From Amorphochlora amoebiformis (Eukaryota > Cercozoa > Chlorarachniophyceae): a DNA stretch of 64,000 nucleotides. Made by a program: the position numbers and the translations under genes. The notes beneath the pieces were generated by a model. That model did no database searches. It saw only the letters and a list, made by a program, of their open reading frames with translations, and was not told where the DNA came from. The stretch is from NCBI GenBank assembly GCA_054601695.1, contig BAAHQB010000082.1, positions 124,001 to 188,000 of the forward strand. Direction: 5' to 3'. This document shows positions 1-50,388 of this stretch, piece after piece; within the stretch, counting starts at the first letter, position 1, and every line of letters starts with the position of its first letter.

Positions 1-64
1 ATATATATATATATATATATATTATACACACACATATATATACATATACGTATATGTATATATA

Positions 65-179
<115 letters not shown>

Positions 180-193
180 ACACAAGTTCACAC

Positions 194-36571
<36,378 letters not shown>

Positions 36572-36743
36572 GCCGAGTTACGCGCCGTCCACCTATTATT
36601 AGAGGGCGAGAAATTTATGCTAAAAATCAGCTTAAGATCCTGGATATTACACTATATTAGAGGTTTTGAAATTTCATTAGGGGTTTCAATTTATTGTGGG
36701 GTACTCTTTCGGACTCTTAAAGGGCCAGACTATCAGCGGCAGA
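36572..36743. promoter_or_regulatory. Probable shared promoter between the ABCA gene (minus) and the SAM-domain gene (plus)
   Basis: The two start codons are 172 bp apart and point away from each other, so both 5' leaders and any promoter must fit here unless a leader intron exists. There is no AT microsatellite in it, in contrast to the neighbouring introns. I see no TATA box or repeated motif that I could name. Confidence 0.5.
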
Positions 36744-37456
36744 ATGGGGTCCAAGTTTAGTAAGAAGGGCAGGAAAAATAAGGTTGAACCGCATGTATGT
36801 CGGAGGGCGGTAACAGGAAGAACGAAGGTGATGTTTATATTGTTACAGAAAAAAAGGAAAGAGGCAAAAAGGATTAAAATCAGCGCCACGACGGCAGATG
36901 ATGTGACCGAGGTTCGACCAAAGGAGGAATCTGAGCAGGTTTGACCATATTTCAATACAGATGTCGAGTCAGTATGCTCGTAACATAAAATTGTACAGAA
37001 TGTGGATGTTGCGAATGAGGAGCAACTCGCGAGACCGAAAAAGCCGGACCCAAACCCTGGAAAAACGGCGTTGGAGAGACTTCTGTATCTAATATCCACC
37101 AATCTCAAACTCCTTCTTTCTATCGATGCCTCTCTGCTTTATCTTCCCATCTATTGCACGTGCATATACCATCATCTTCCAAACCTCTAAATATAAAAAA
37201 ATATATCAGGTGGAAAATCCGACTGACACAATACTACAAATCTCTCTCGAAGGCGGGATACGACAAGAAGGACCTTAGAAAACTCGAAGAACTTGTCAAC
37301 AACACCAGCAAATTCGATGACATGTGTAAAAAGGTCAGATTCTCGGGATTTGTTCGAATCTCGGAATAATCTCACCGTATACTTTCTTAGATTGGAATGA
37401 GGCAAGGGCATATTCGAAAGCTAGCGCATGCTCTTAAGGATCCGTCATATCCGTAA
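36744..37456 (+). CDS. Small SAM-domain protein with an N-myristoylation-like start, 134 residues, 5 exons
   Basis: Exons 36744-36782, 36849-36938, 36999-37084, 37210-37333 and 37391-37456 join to 135 codons ending in TAA. The four introns are 57-125 nt, GT-AG, and almost free of AT repeats. The start MGSKFSKKGRKNK has Gly2, Ser/Lys positions and a following basic patch that fit an N-myristoylated, membrane-attached protein; this is an inference from the motif. A lysine-rich and acidic middle leads into a C-terminal segment (about residues 72-131) with LTQYYKSLSKAGYD, LRKLEELV and IGMRQGHIRKLAHAL. This matches the helix pattern of a SAM domain, in which the final helix reads IG(M/I)..GHR.K(I/L)...L. 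SAM domains bind other SAM domains or RNA. No catalytic motif is seen. Partners are unknown. Confidence 0.75.
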
Positions 37457-38473
37457 CGAACCCAACTTCTTGTCACTTCTGGTTCTGGTGGTTGCATGGG
37501 CCGGCATGTAGTTTCGCGTTACCGGCTAGACCGACCGGTAAATGTTCTAAATGTTTACGGGCGCATGTACACTTTGTACATCTAGCACATGTATACACGT
37601 CCCGTGCGCTTGCTAACTGTGCAGCTGAGTTTCAATTGAAGAAAACAATCAAGAAATGCACTTAAAATTGTGGTTGGAATCACTAACAAGAACAACAATG
37701 AATCCGACGACACATACACCGAGAGGTTCTAGAGGTTATTGAAACTTGGCATTATTTAAAATTTAATTCATGACGATCAAAGCAATATTGCGTTCATGTG
37801 TCTAGCGTATGTCTTGATGTCTATGACCTACATGATAGTACAACTAGAGTTGTACAAGAGTAGCACTGCAGTACAATCTCTAGAATGGGGAGACTCTGAT
37901 CTCTCGATTCAGTCTCGAAGTTTGGTCTAGTACGTAACTAGAGTCTACGATAGTCCTGGACTGGCACTGAAAACACCTACTACTACTACTACTAGACCGA
38001 ATAAGTACTATTAGTAAGTCTAGTAAGTGGATCTAATACTAATTTTGTCCGAACGGGCTATGTAATTAATGGTGGAAACTCTGGACAGTCGGGCCAATGA
38101 TCCTTAATTAATCATGATAATTTCATGTATCAAGGTTAATAATATTACTGCTATCGAACTGATCCAGAGCCAACATTAACCAGCGATGCCCTCCGTCTGT
38201 GTAACAATCTCTGCACCGCATCTGCACCTCGCTGGTGACTTCTGTAGTTCTTATCCTTAAAGATCGACGCCAACCACACACCTATAAATTTAAGCTCGTG
38301 TGTGTGTGTGTGTTTATATATCATGATATATAATCTAGATAATATCCATTTAAATTATGTGTATCAATATATATATATATATATTATATATATATGTATA
38401 ATCTATGCATATATATATATACATTTATTCATTATATATACACACATACATATATACATGTATGTACACACAC

Positions 38474-38504
<31 letters not shown>

Positions 38505-38542
38505 ATATATAAATACCATATTGATAAATTCTATTTAAAATA
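37457..38542. other. Gap between the convergent SAM-domain and APH-1 genes, no gene recognised
   Basis: The first 840 bases are mixed-sequence DNA with a short CTA trinucleotide run near 37978-37995 and no open frame that joins to anything. The rest is AT repeat (from about 38300). Both genes should end their transcripts here. I found no convincing polyadenylation signal or RNA gene. Confidence 0.6.
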
Positions 38543-39121
38543 TCACCAGAGGCAAGCACAACCCCAAACTCCAACGGCACCAGCGCCACACACCCGTGCC
38601 TCCTTACCACCACCAAGGTCTGTACACATGTGAAACAATATAAAGATGCATATACATGAAGAATATTGCAGAACATATATATATTTATAAAATATATATA
38701 TATATATATATGTATATATCTATATATCTATATATATATATATACATTGATATATAAATATATACACATATATATATATAAATATATTTTTATGTATATG
38801 TAGATTGATATAATACATATATACATATATATATATTGATATATAATATATATTTACATGCATATACATACCCATGTAATACATACATAACAAGATTCCA
38901 CATGCATATGCTTATCTCTCTATTAACCCTAATCCTAATATCAAGTGTATCATACCTATTTATGTTTACCCATTAACCCTAATTGTAATAGCAGGTGTAT
39001 GCTAACAGCAAGGCCTAAGTATCTAGAGTCCACCAGTAGTTCTGCCGTGAGGTGAAAAACCACCGTCATCCCAACGCGTATCCAGGAGCTCCTCCTATAC
39101 CTAAATTTACATCATGTAATT

Positions 39122-39187
<66 letters not shown>

Positions 39188-39255
39188 CGTATATATAGAT
39201 TTATATACATATGTAGTATAAATATATATATATATATTTAGGTATTTATGTATTC

Positions 39256-39329
<74 letters not shown>

Positions 39330-39693
39330 TGCAAATATATACACCATGCTCTCTATCTCTCCCTCGGTATATATATGCATTAATATACCCTATACCTATA
39401 TATACATATATATATATATGCATGTATGTATACACATATGAATATGTAATGCAAGGGGGAGAGTGGAGAGCAGATGCGAGAAGACTTAGGAAGAGAAGAT
39501 AGAGTATAGAAGCTGAGACATATATCGGGAATAGAAGTGACAGAAAGAGAAGAGATTTGGGCAGGAGAAGAAAAGATAACGGGATGAGAGAGAAAAGATA
39601 GAGACGGAGAGAAGGTGAGGGACATCGAGAATAGAAGCAATAGAGAGCAAGAGGGAGATTAAGGGGACACTAAGAAGAGCTAATACTATATAA

Positions 39694-39734
<41 letters not shown>

Positions 39735-39787
39735 GTATATCGATATATATATATATATATATATATATGCATGTATTTATATAAGTA

Positions 39788-39827
<40 letters not shown>

Positions 39828-39879
39828 TGTAGAGTAAATGTATGAATTTTTATATACAATATATGGTATATGTGCATAA

Positions 39880-39910
<31 letters not shown>

Positions 39911-40459
39911 GAATATTTATGGAAATCTATATCTACATAATGTTTTCATGTACTTGCATAGTTATAATAGCACATATGATGTATAACAAATTATGTTATG
40001 GTAAGAGCTATATATATATATATATATATATATAAATACATGTTTTCCAGGTTTCGGGAAAGGATCAGTAGTAAAGTGGTTTTGAGGTTTGAGGTTAGAG
40101 CTAGGGTGAAGGTACCCGTCGAAGGCTATGGGCATGAGGAACGCGTGGAGGGCCTAGGCATGAAATAAACTTGTATAGATACATATGCATACAGACGTAA
40201 ATACACATGCAGATGTACTACATATATATATTTGCACATTTACATATATATATATATAAATTGTAATAATATAAATATATATATATATATATATGATTCT
40301 ATCTATCTTAAATATATATATATATATATATATCTTTACATATATGTGTATATATGTGTGTGTATTTGAATGTATATGTGCGTATGTATTATACTAATAT
40401 ATATATATATATATATATTATATTATATTCAGATAAATATAACAAACATGAACATATGC

Positions 40460-40496
<37 letters not shown>

Positions 40497-40548
40497 GTCA
40501 ATATATACTTAAATAGATATGTAAATATATTAATTCCTTAATATATTG

Positions 40549-40582
<34 letters not shown>

Positions 40583-40714
40583 TACTAATATATATGCATA
40601 TGAATACATATAAACACATGTATACATGAATTCTGTTATTTCTATTACATATATATGTATTATGTATATATATATAGTGTATATTTACACAAATATATTT
40701 ATGTGCATATGTAA

Positions 40715-40750
<36 letters not shown>

Positions 40751-40913
40751 GTAATGTATATACATATATATATATATGTACAGGTACTCATGTATAAGTA
40801 TGTATATATGTATATATATATGTAATATATATACATATGTATACATGTATATATATATATAAATATATAATATATATATATATATATGTCCTAGACATAT
40901 ATACATATACAAT

Positions 40914-40964
<51 letters not shown>

Positions 40965-41108
40965 AATTATAGGCATTTTAACTGCTTATTTGTATACACG
41001 TAAATATCAGCTGTGTGTATGAGTGTATGTATATTATACATGAAACTAATATAACAAATATATCATGAATAACTATATCTTTTCACGCATACATACATAT
41101 ATATGTAC

Positions 41109-41139
<31 letters not shown>

Positions 41140-41531
41140 ATATATATATATATATACATATGTATATATATATGTATATATATATGTATATATATATATA
41201 TATAAATGTATATATATGCAATATCAGGACTCAGCCCCGTTTCCCAGCCTAAGCCTTGGGCTTTCTCGCCAAAAACTCTACAAAAGTGATAACATATCTT
41301 TATATACATATATATATATATATATATGAAGTGCGTATACACACGTATATACACATATGTGTACGTGTGTGTGTGTGTGTGTGCATGTATAATATGCGCA
41401 CACATATGTATACAATATATACATATATATACAAATATACCTGTGTATATATAATACATATACATATGCATATGTGTATATATACATATACATATGTTTA
41501 TATATATATATATATATATATAACATGTATA

Positions 41532-41612
<81 letters not shown>

Positions 41613-41916
41613 TAATATACATATACATGTAGCATAGAATACCTTTCATATAAATATATATATATATATATACATTTACAACCTCAAATAACAAGGCGAG
41701 CCAGGCAAAAAGGGTGAACACAGACATTTGTGGACAACTAGGTGAAAATAGCGTGGCGCGGTCTGAAGTACGATGAAATCAGTATACATACTAGTTTAAA
41801 AGTGTTATTTTACATGAATGTGTAAAGATATGTATAAGATATTATTATTTAGTCAATATATGAATTTTACTCATATAATACATGCATATTTAAATATATA
41901 TATATATATATATATG

Positions 41917-41975
<59 letters not shown>

Positions 41976-42235
41976 ATACACTTGTATAAATATATATATA
42001 CGTATATACTACATATATACATATATATATAAGTAAATATATATACATATATATACAATATGATGTATATATATATATATACATATGTATAAAAATATAT
42101 ATATGTGCTAAAATATATATACACACTAACATAGAAATATAAGTACTTCATATTCATATGTAATATATATATATACATACAGATGTGTGTACCACATGTG
42201 TATATACACATATATAAAATGATATGTACATTACA

Positions 42236-42314
<79 letters not shown>

Positions 42315-42392
42315 AGATATTATTATTCTATCTACATATTTATGCATATCTACGCATATATATTATACATTCATTGTGCAATATATGTGTAA

Positions 42393-42483
<91 letters not shown>

Positions 42484-42557
42484 ATATGTATATTATATGC
42501 ATATTTTGTATATGTAGTATCTTTCTTACATTACACGTACATGTATATATGTATTTA

Positions 42558-42599
<42 letters not shown>

Positions 42600-43700
42600 A
42601 TATATATATGTGTATATATAATATATAGTACATATAATAGGCATTTTCCTATACATTTATGAATATAGTAATATAGTACATATGTGTACCCACAGCAGTC
42701 GGGTAGGGTTAGGGCTTAGGGGATAAAGTACCTAGACTTCGCTGCAACGTCATCCCGTAAAACATCACTGAGTGCATTATGCCGAAAGATAAGCCCGCGA
42801 CTGTAACGAATAAAATTGTAAGAAAATAATAATTCTCCCCAAGGAACATAGACCCTTTTCTCAAGATTTTCTTCCCTATTATACCCTTATACCACTCCTC
42901 AAATCCCCATGAACCAAACCCAGGCCTAAACACCAACCAAGAGATGATGATATATCTTGTAATGGGTATATCGTAACCGTGGTGTTCCTTACCGAATATT
43001 CCAGTTCAACTCGCCTGAAAGATAATCGGAGGTCTAGTTAAGACTGTGAGAGACAGGGATGGGCTCAGATGATGATAGCTTTCGAGAAAAATTAGGAAGC
43101 TGGTGTTGAGTTGTATTTGTGTGCTGGATAGGGGAATGAAGGATGAGGATTTCATTTCAACGTGGTTTTAATCTCAGTACGGTTCAAGACCTATACAATT
43201 TGAAGAAAAGATATCGAAATGCTTCGAGTACGGCGACACGAACTGTACAACCAGGAGTTACGTATTCGAATTACTCGTACATGCATATAATTCTTTGTGT
43301 TTTACCCACTAAGTGGAAGGGCTTGATGTCGTATAAGGGAGGTATGGCAATCCAAGCGATTGCTGCGACCAATTGTGCAACTATAAACACGAAAGCGCTG
43401 GAAGGAGGATGAAGTTGAATTAAAAATACATCGCAGCAAGACCGGTGTGTTGGCAGAGAGGTATAATACTGACAGCCTCGTCGCTCGATATGAGTGTAAG
43501 AAAGAAGTTGAGGGTCTTCTTCACCGTGGAGGGGAGAGTTATAGCATACAGCAGATACGGGAGTGGTCAATTTACATTTCACTCGAAATAATGCAAGATG
43601 ACCTGGAAACGGCCACAATCTGCAGCTGAGGACGATTCCACAAGCTCAATAGACAGGCCCCAGGAGGACCAAATGCGACAAGAAGACCCGCAACTTCCAT
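38543..43700 (-). CDS. APH1: APH-1-like gamma-secretase subunit, complete, 243 residues, 8 exons
   Basis: APH-1 is the polytopic scaffold subunit of gamma-secretase, the intramembrane protease that also needs presenilin, nicastrin and PEN-2. Exons, 5' to 3': 43603-43700, 43306-43397, 42993-43014 (22 nt), 42732-42925, 41683-41762, 40116-40153, 38970-39100, 38543-38619. They give 244 codons including TGA, close to the family length of about 250-265. Family features: the N-terminus [18 protein letters not shown], hydrophobic helices throughout, [13 protein letters not shown] before [11 protein letters not shown] (the conserved GLSFG segment, Gly115 and Gly119), and two membrane histidines, His165 ([13 protein letters not shown]) and His191 ([13 protein letters not shown]). 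Their spacing of 26 residues equals that of the two functional histidines of animal APH-1. The third Gly of the usual GxxxGxxxG is Ser123. The last exon, giving a glycine-rich tail, is less certain. Confidence 0.87.
39451..39670. repeat. GA-rich tract in an APH-1 intron
   Basis: About 220 bp of purine-rich low-complexity sequence with scattered pyrimidines, between the APH-1 exons at 40116-40153 and 38970-39100. Confidence 0.7.
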
Positions 43701-43999
43701 TTAACCAGCTAGCTCGCAAAACCCTATTGTGATTGTATTCCCGGGGCTTCTCCTTTCATTTCTGTCCCGGGATTGTCCCGGGCAATCAGCCTGACACGTG
43801 TCATCATAGGCTTGGCACGTGTCTCTTGAACTCCGAGCCCCGCCCGAATTTGCTTTTATTTTCATTTTCCACGCAAGAGTGCCAGCGACCTGAACTCATC
43901 GCGAAGGATGACAACGCACGCCAACGGGGACTCGAAGGTGGCGTTATTTAAAGCGTGGGGTTTTGCGTGTGCACAACGGAACTAAAATCCTTTGGTCAG
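43701..43999. promoter_or_regulatory. Bidirectional promoter region between APH-1 and anthranilate synthase, with paired CACGTG and GTCCCGGG motifs
   Basis: The region is 299 bp between two opposed start codons and is GC-richer than its surroundings, without AT repeats. Two CACGTG cores (43795-43800 and 43816-43821) each sit in a G-x-CACGTG-TC context, 21 bp apart, about two helical turns. Just beside them GTCCCGGG occurs twice (43764-43771 and 43775-43782), 11 bp apart. CACGTG is the E-box/G-box core bound by bHLH or bZIP factors in many eukaryotes. Use as a promoter is inferred from position and motif pairing. Confidence 0.6.
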
Positions 44000-45230
44000 A
44001 TGGACATCGAGAAGCTCACCGAAGCGCTCGAAGTGTCCTTGACACTCGCTGAGCTGCAGGCGGCCGCCAAAGGAGGCAAATACAACGTCGTTCCCATTTT
44101 TACCGAGATGGTGGCGGACATAGATACTCCCGTGACGGTATATCTCAAGGTACGCTACACGAAATGATTTCCAAAGCGCTGTTGACATATCTAACGCGTC
44201 ATACCCCCCCTTGACTGTCCCCTCTTGTAGGTGGGCAACTGCAACGGTCCCAAATTTCTATTCGAGTCCGTAGCTGGTGGGGAGAATATCGCACGCTATT
44301 CATTCATCGGTGTGAAGCCCTACAAAGTCATGGAGTTCGGCTCGGAGAACAAGTGTGACCCCCTTCGAGTTATCGAGAAGGAGCTGAAGGATATCCGTCT
44401 CATGCCCAATCGCAAGCTCCCTGACTTTACCGGGGGAGCTGTCGGATATGTTGGTTATGACTGCGTGCGATTTTTCGAGCCAACGGTCCAGGTTCCAAAG
44501 GAAAAGGCGCTCGATATCCCCGACTGCATATTCTCGCTCTATTCCACTGTCGTGTGTATAGACCGGGTCAATCACACCATGAAAATTATCTACAATATCC
44601 CGCTATACCGACTAAATGATTACGAGAAGGCAGCAGAGAAGGGGGGTAAGGGTGTCACCGTTGCGTCACTGTATGAGGATGCGATTCGGGAGATTGATTC
44701 CGTTCGAGCACGTCTGGAAGGGCCCCTGCCGAAACACAAACTGAATAAGACCGCTTCCAATGGCTCCAAGACGCAAGATATGAAGGATATGAAGTCAAAT
44801 GTGGGGCAGAAGGGCTATGAGGGCTTCGTCGACACTCTAAAGAAACACATCAAGATGGGAGATATTATCCAGGTTCGCTTACGACTAGCTCATTTCCGTT
44901 TGAGAATATCCGTTTAAAAAATTTATTTCTACCCAGGCCGTCCCGTCCCAGCGCCTGCAGTGCCAGCTTGTTGACGTCGATGCCTTTGACGTGTATCGCC
45001 AGTTGCGCATGATTAACCCGAGCCCTTACATGTTCTTCATGGACTATGACTCGTTTCAGATCGTCGGGGCATCGCCGGAGCTGCTGGTCAAGTGCGTAAA
45101 TGGGGTTGTCACTACACATCCGATCGCAGGGACGAGAAAGAGAGGTATTACTAAGGAGAAGGACGATGCGTTGGCTAAGGTTTATAAATATACTAAATGC
45201 ATAATACAAACTTAGATAACATGTAAATAT

Positions 45231-45263
<33 letters not shown>

Positions 45264-45398
45264 CATATGTAATATATATATATATATATATATTCAACAT
45301 AAATATATATATTTATATTTAATATATTTACATATATTATAAATATGCATATCTGTTCATTACATATTATCTTAAATAGTATGTATTATGTCGCATGA

Positions 45399-45466
<68 letters not shown>

Positions 45467-45544
45467 ATATGTATATATATATATTATATGTATATATATA
45501 TATATATATTTAATTTATATATATATATATATATGTGTGTATAC

Positions 45545-45581
<37 letters not shown>

Positions 45582-45753
45582 TTGCATATCTAGTACATCA
45601 GAATACACTTATTTAGGAACTATTGAGCAATGAGAAGGAGAGGGCAGAGCATATCATGCTTGTGGACCTGGGGTATATTCATATAGTTACATATGTATAT
45701 ATCTACATATATACATACATATTCATATTTAAAAATAGATGTAAATACATATT

Positions 45754-45786
<33 letters not shown>

Positions 45787-45812
45787 AATATATATATATA
45801 TGTATATATACG

Positions 45813-45848
<36 letters not shown>

Positions 45849-45963
45849 GTTTATAGAATGTATACATTATGCAATGTAGATAAATACCAGAATACATCTA
45901 CATAATATATGACTTTACATGAGCACGCAGTTACATGTAAATAAATACAAACATATAAATACA

Positions 45964-45998
<35 letters not shown>

Positions 45999-46108
45999 TT
46001 ATTATAAATACACATATATATATATATATATATATGTAATGTGTGTATGTAAATGTACATATATTATTTATACACATATATATATATATTATATATATAT
46101 ATATACAT

Positions 46109-46143
<35 letters not shown>

Positions 46144-46157
46144 TATATATGTATGTG

Positions 46158-46198
<41 letters not shown>

Positions 46199-46467
46199 TA
46201 CACGCATATATATATTATATATATACTAAATATATACACACTACATATACACACACTACATATACACGCACTACATATACACACAACATATATGTAATAA
46301 GTAAGATGTACTCGTTGTAAAAATATATGTAAACATTAACTGAACCTCAAATTAATGTGAACACAGGCGGAATGATATAGGGAGGGTAGCATCCCCAGGA
46401 ACGGTCAAGGTCGACTCGCTTATGCATATCGAGAGGTATACACAGCGCCCTTATATATGTATACATA

Positions 46468-46525
<58 letters not shown>

Positions 46526-47053
46526 GTGTATGAATATATAATATGTTTTTACATTCTCTTGGACAGATATTCGCATGTGATGCACATCGTCTCGCACGTC
46601 TCCGGAAAGCTCGACAAGGTAATTATTCAATGTATGTACAAATACTTATACATATATATATATGAAGTATATATATGTAAACATATATATATATATATAT
46701 ACATACATATATGAAGACCTATATGTGTATATACAGATCTACATTTAGATATTTGTATGTATATAGTTATATGATAAAATTAAAGTGTATAACTATAAAT
46801 ATACATATATATATATATAGATGTATATATATATATAGATGTATATATGAACACGTATATACATGTATTTATAGACATATATGTAAATATGTAAAATATG
46901 TATATATATATATATATATAATATATATATATATATATGTGTGTGTGTATATATATAGATATATACATATTTATGTATTTTTAAACGTCTTTGTAATAGA
47001 AGTATTTTATTAATTTATAATATATACTTACACACATATGTATACATAATATT

Positions 47054-47091
<38 letters not shown>

Positions 47092-47385
47092 CGTGTGCGT
47101 GTATCGAGCAGTCCAAAACCATGTATGACGCCTTTCGCTCCGTGTTCCCGGCAGGGACAGTAAGGTACAGTAAAATATAATATACATGTATATACACACA
47201 TATATATATATATATGTGTGTGTGTATGTGTGTTTTCTTTTTGTACTTATTCATGCAGAATATCTATATATTGTTCACATTTTGCACATAAATATATATA
47301 TATAAATATGTATATATATATATGCATTTATATATGATATGTATGGTAATTTTAGAGATACTCTACTTTTTATGGTTATAAAGAT

Positions 47386-47424
<39 letters not shown>

Positions 47425-47536
47425 ATATATTACCATATTCCTTACATATATCTCTATAACTGATATATGTAATATGGAAAAAAGGATATATGTGCGTGTG
47501 TCTCTACTTCGGGTCTTTACCATTACTATGTTATCT

Positions 47537-47585
<49 letters not shown>

Positions 47586-48015
47586 CATATATACTAAAAG
47601 CATATATATGTGCTGTACATTTCTTATAAACATTGCTTATTAACATTTGTAGTATATATATATATATACATACATATACATATACATATATATATATGTA
47701 ATTCTAAATGCAATACGATGAATGTCGATATGTCTGCACATATGATTCCATATGAAATTGTCCTACGTGTCCATGCCCATTTTCAGAAAGGTAATAAACA
47801 CAAGTTAGATCGAGGGAGAGATAGGTTAGACTTATACTGTATTTATTATATAATATATATACATATATTTATATTATATTATATATATATATATATACAT
47901 ATTTATATTACAATATAAACCAGCGGCGCCCCCAAAGTGAAAGCGATGCAGCTGGTCAATAGGCTTGAGGTGCACACACACACATATATATATATATGTG
48001 CGTGTGTGTGTGTTT

Positions 48016-48074
<59 letters not shown>

Positions 48075-48171
48075 ATATACATGTAAATATACCGTCGTCT
48101 TGTTGAGAGCAACTATATAAATATAATCTATAAATATATGTTATTATCACATTATATTACATGTATTGAAC

Positions 48172-48222
<51 letters not shown>

Positions 48223-48685
48223 GTACATATTTATACCTAAATGGATTTGTAGAGCCTACTCTTGATCAGAGTTTTGGTATCAGTCGAGGCAGAGCAGGAA
48301 TTCACTCATTGCCAAGTATCAAATTTTTTGCTTTAAAAGTTTTAAATGGGATAAATTGCCGTTCATCCCATGATTCTCACTTCCTAGCGAAGGAGGGATT
48401 TCAGAAATCGAACAATGACCAGGTGCCATCAACCAATTGATAGATCCGGTTTATCATTTTTTTTCGAGTTCTTTTACGGTGTCTCATCTACCCGCCAGCC
48501 GCAGGGATGAAATCCGTTAGCAGGCTCCTCCGATCATTTAATGGTCATCATAGGAAATGTCGTAGTTGCATGTATTCTCTATAATTGCGGGACGTATACA
48601 AGGCCACGCTCTAGCTGGCCAATTTCGGCACAGCACGGGTTGGAGTCGATTACATCCCTCATTTTCCCATGAAAATTGTGCCTGG

Positions 48686-48782
<97 letters not shown>

Positions 48783-48875
48783 TATACTAGATAATGTAAA
48801 TATATATATATATGTATATATATATTTATAGGTATATATACATGGATGAAAATATCTACATCTACATTTTACAAT

Positions 48876-48906
<31 letters not shown>

Positions 48907-49180
48907 ATGTATGTATATAATATATGTACATATATATGTGTAAATGTTTTTATGTGTGTGTGTGCATGTACACATTACCTATATGTGCACTTATCTACGT
49001 TTCACACATCAGCCGCAAAGCCGGGGAATTTACTCGGGAGCTGTGGGCTTCTTCAGTTTTAGCGGGAATATGGACACGTGTATTGCTATTCGAACACTGG
49101 CGGTCAAGGTGTTATTCCTACTACAGTAATGTTTATATGTATATATATATATATATATGTATGTTTATGAGCGCATGTAC

Positions 49181-49250
<70 letters not shown>

Positions 49251-49836
49251 GTGTATATATACACATATATATGTATGTATATGTATATGTATGTATGTGT
49301 ATGTATGTATACATATATATGTATATACATATATATATATATATATATCTACCTATAAAGTATCTATTTAACGTACACATATATATACATACATACATAT
49401 AAAATAATCTATATATATTAATATATATATGTATATATATGTATATATGTGAGTGTATTCTATCATATTTTGTATCATGTAATGCCAAACCGTATTGTAA
49501 AATGTACATTACATCTTCGCGTATTTCTAATATTCGTATTTGTTCTTGTATACAAACATACACATAATATGTATATGTCTAAATATATGTGTATGTATAT
49601 ATATATATATATATATGGAATATATAAATATATATATATATATACATATTTGATCATATGTATGTGTATACATAGGATGGAGTGGCCCACTTACAGGCCG
49701 GAGGAGGGATCGTCTTTGATTCGGAGCCTACTCCTGAGTATGAGGAGGTATACATACATATATATATATATACATAAAAATATATATATATATATATATC
49801 TGTATATATATACATATATATATATATATACATGAT

Positions 49837-49871
<35 letters not shown>

Positions 49872-50340
49872 GATGCATACATATATATTCATATATATAT
49901 ATATATACGGTTAGCGCAACAGTATGGTAGAAAGGTAGTGGAGAGAATGATTGAAGTCCGTTGATTATGAATGATGGAAGGCCGAATTTAAGTGCATCAG
50001 TACTGACAGCATGGGTACCACAAGTTGACTGGGTTACAAAAGGGTACTTGGTTTGTTACTGTGTGACATGGCGTGATGTCATGCTTTGTCACGCCTCCTC
50101 GAAGCCGTTACTGCCACGTACTACCCGATACTACCGGGTACTGCCTGATGTGATGATCTCCAAGAATCTCCGGAATCTCCAGTGATCTCCAGCTATCTAT
50201 GTAATACGGATGACGATGTTGCAACACTCTATCGATTATGTACTCTTCAAACTGCGTCACCTCATTCTATTTATATTGTTGCTTTAACAATATATATATA
50301 TATATAATAAATATATATATATAGATATATGTATACATAA

Positions 50341-50388
<48 letters not shown>

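Noticed and set aside
41215-41290. Possible extra APH-1 exon (reads SFWRESPRL before a stop)
   Set aside because: The neighbouring exons 41683-41762 and 40116-40153 join in phase and give the continuous family sequence without it.
43143-43951. Plus-strand open frames of 60-89 codons between APH-1 and anthranilate synthase
   Set aside because: Antisense shadows of APH-1 exons 1 and 2 and of the promoter region.
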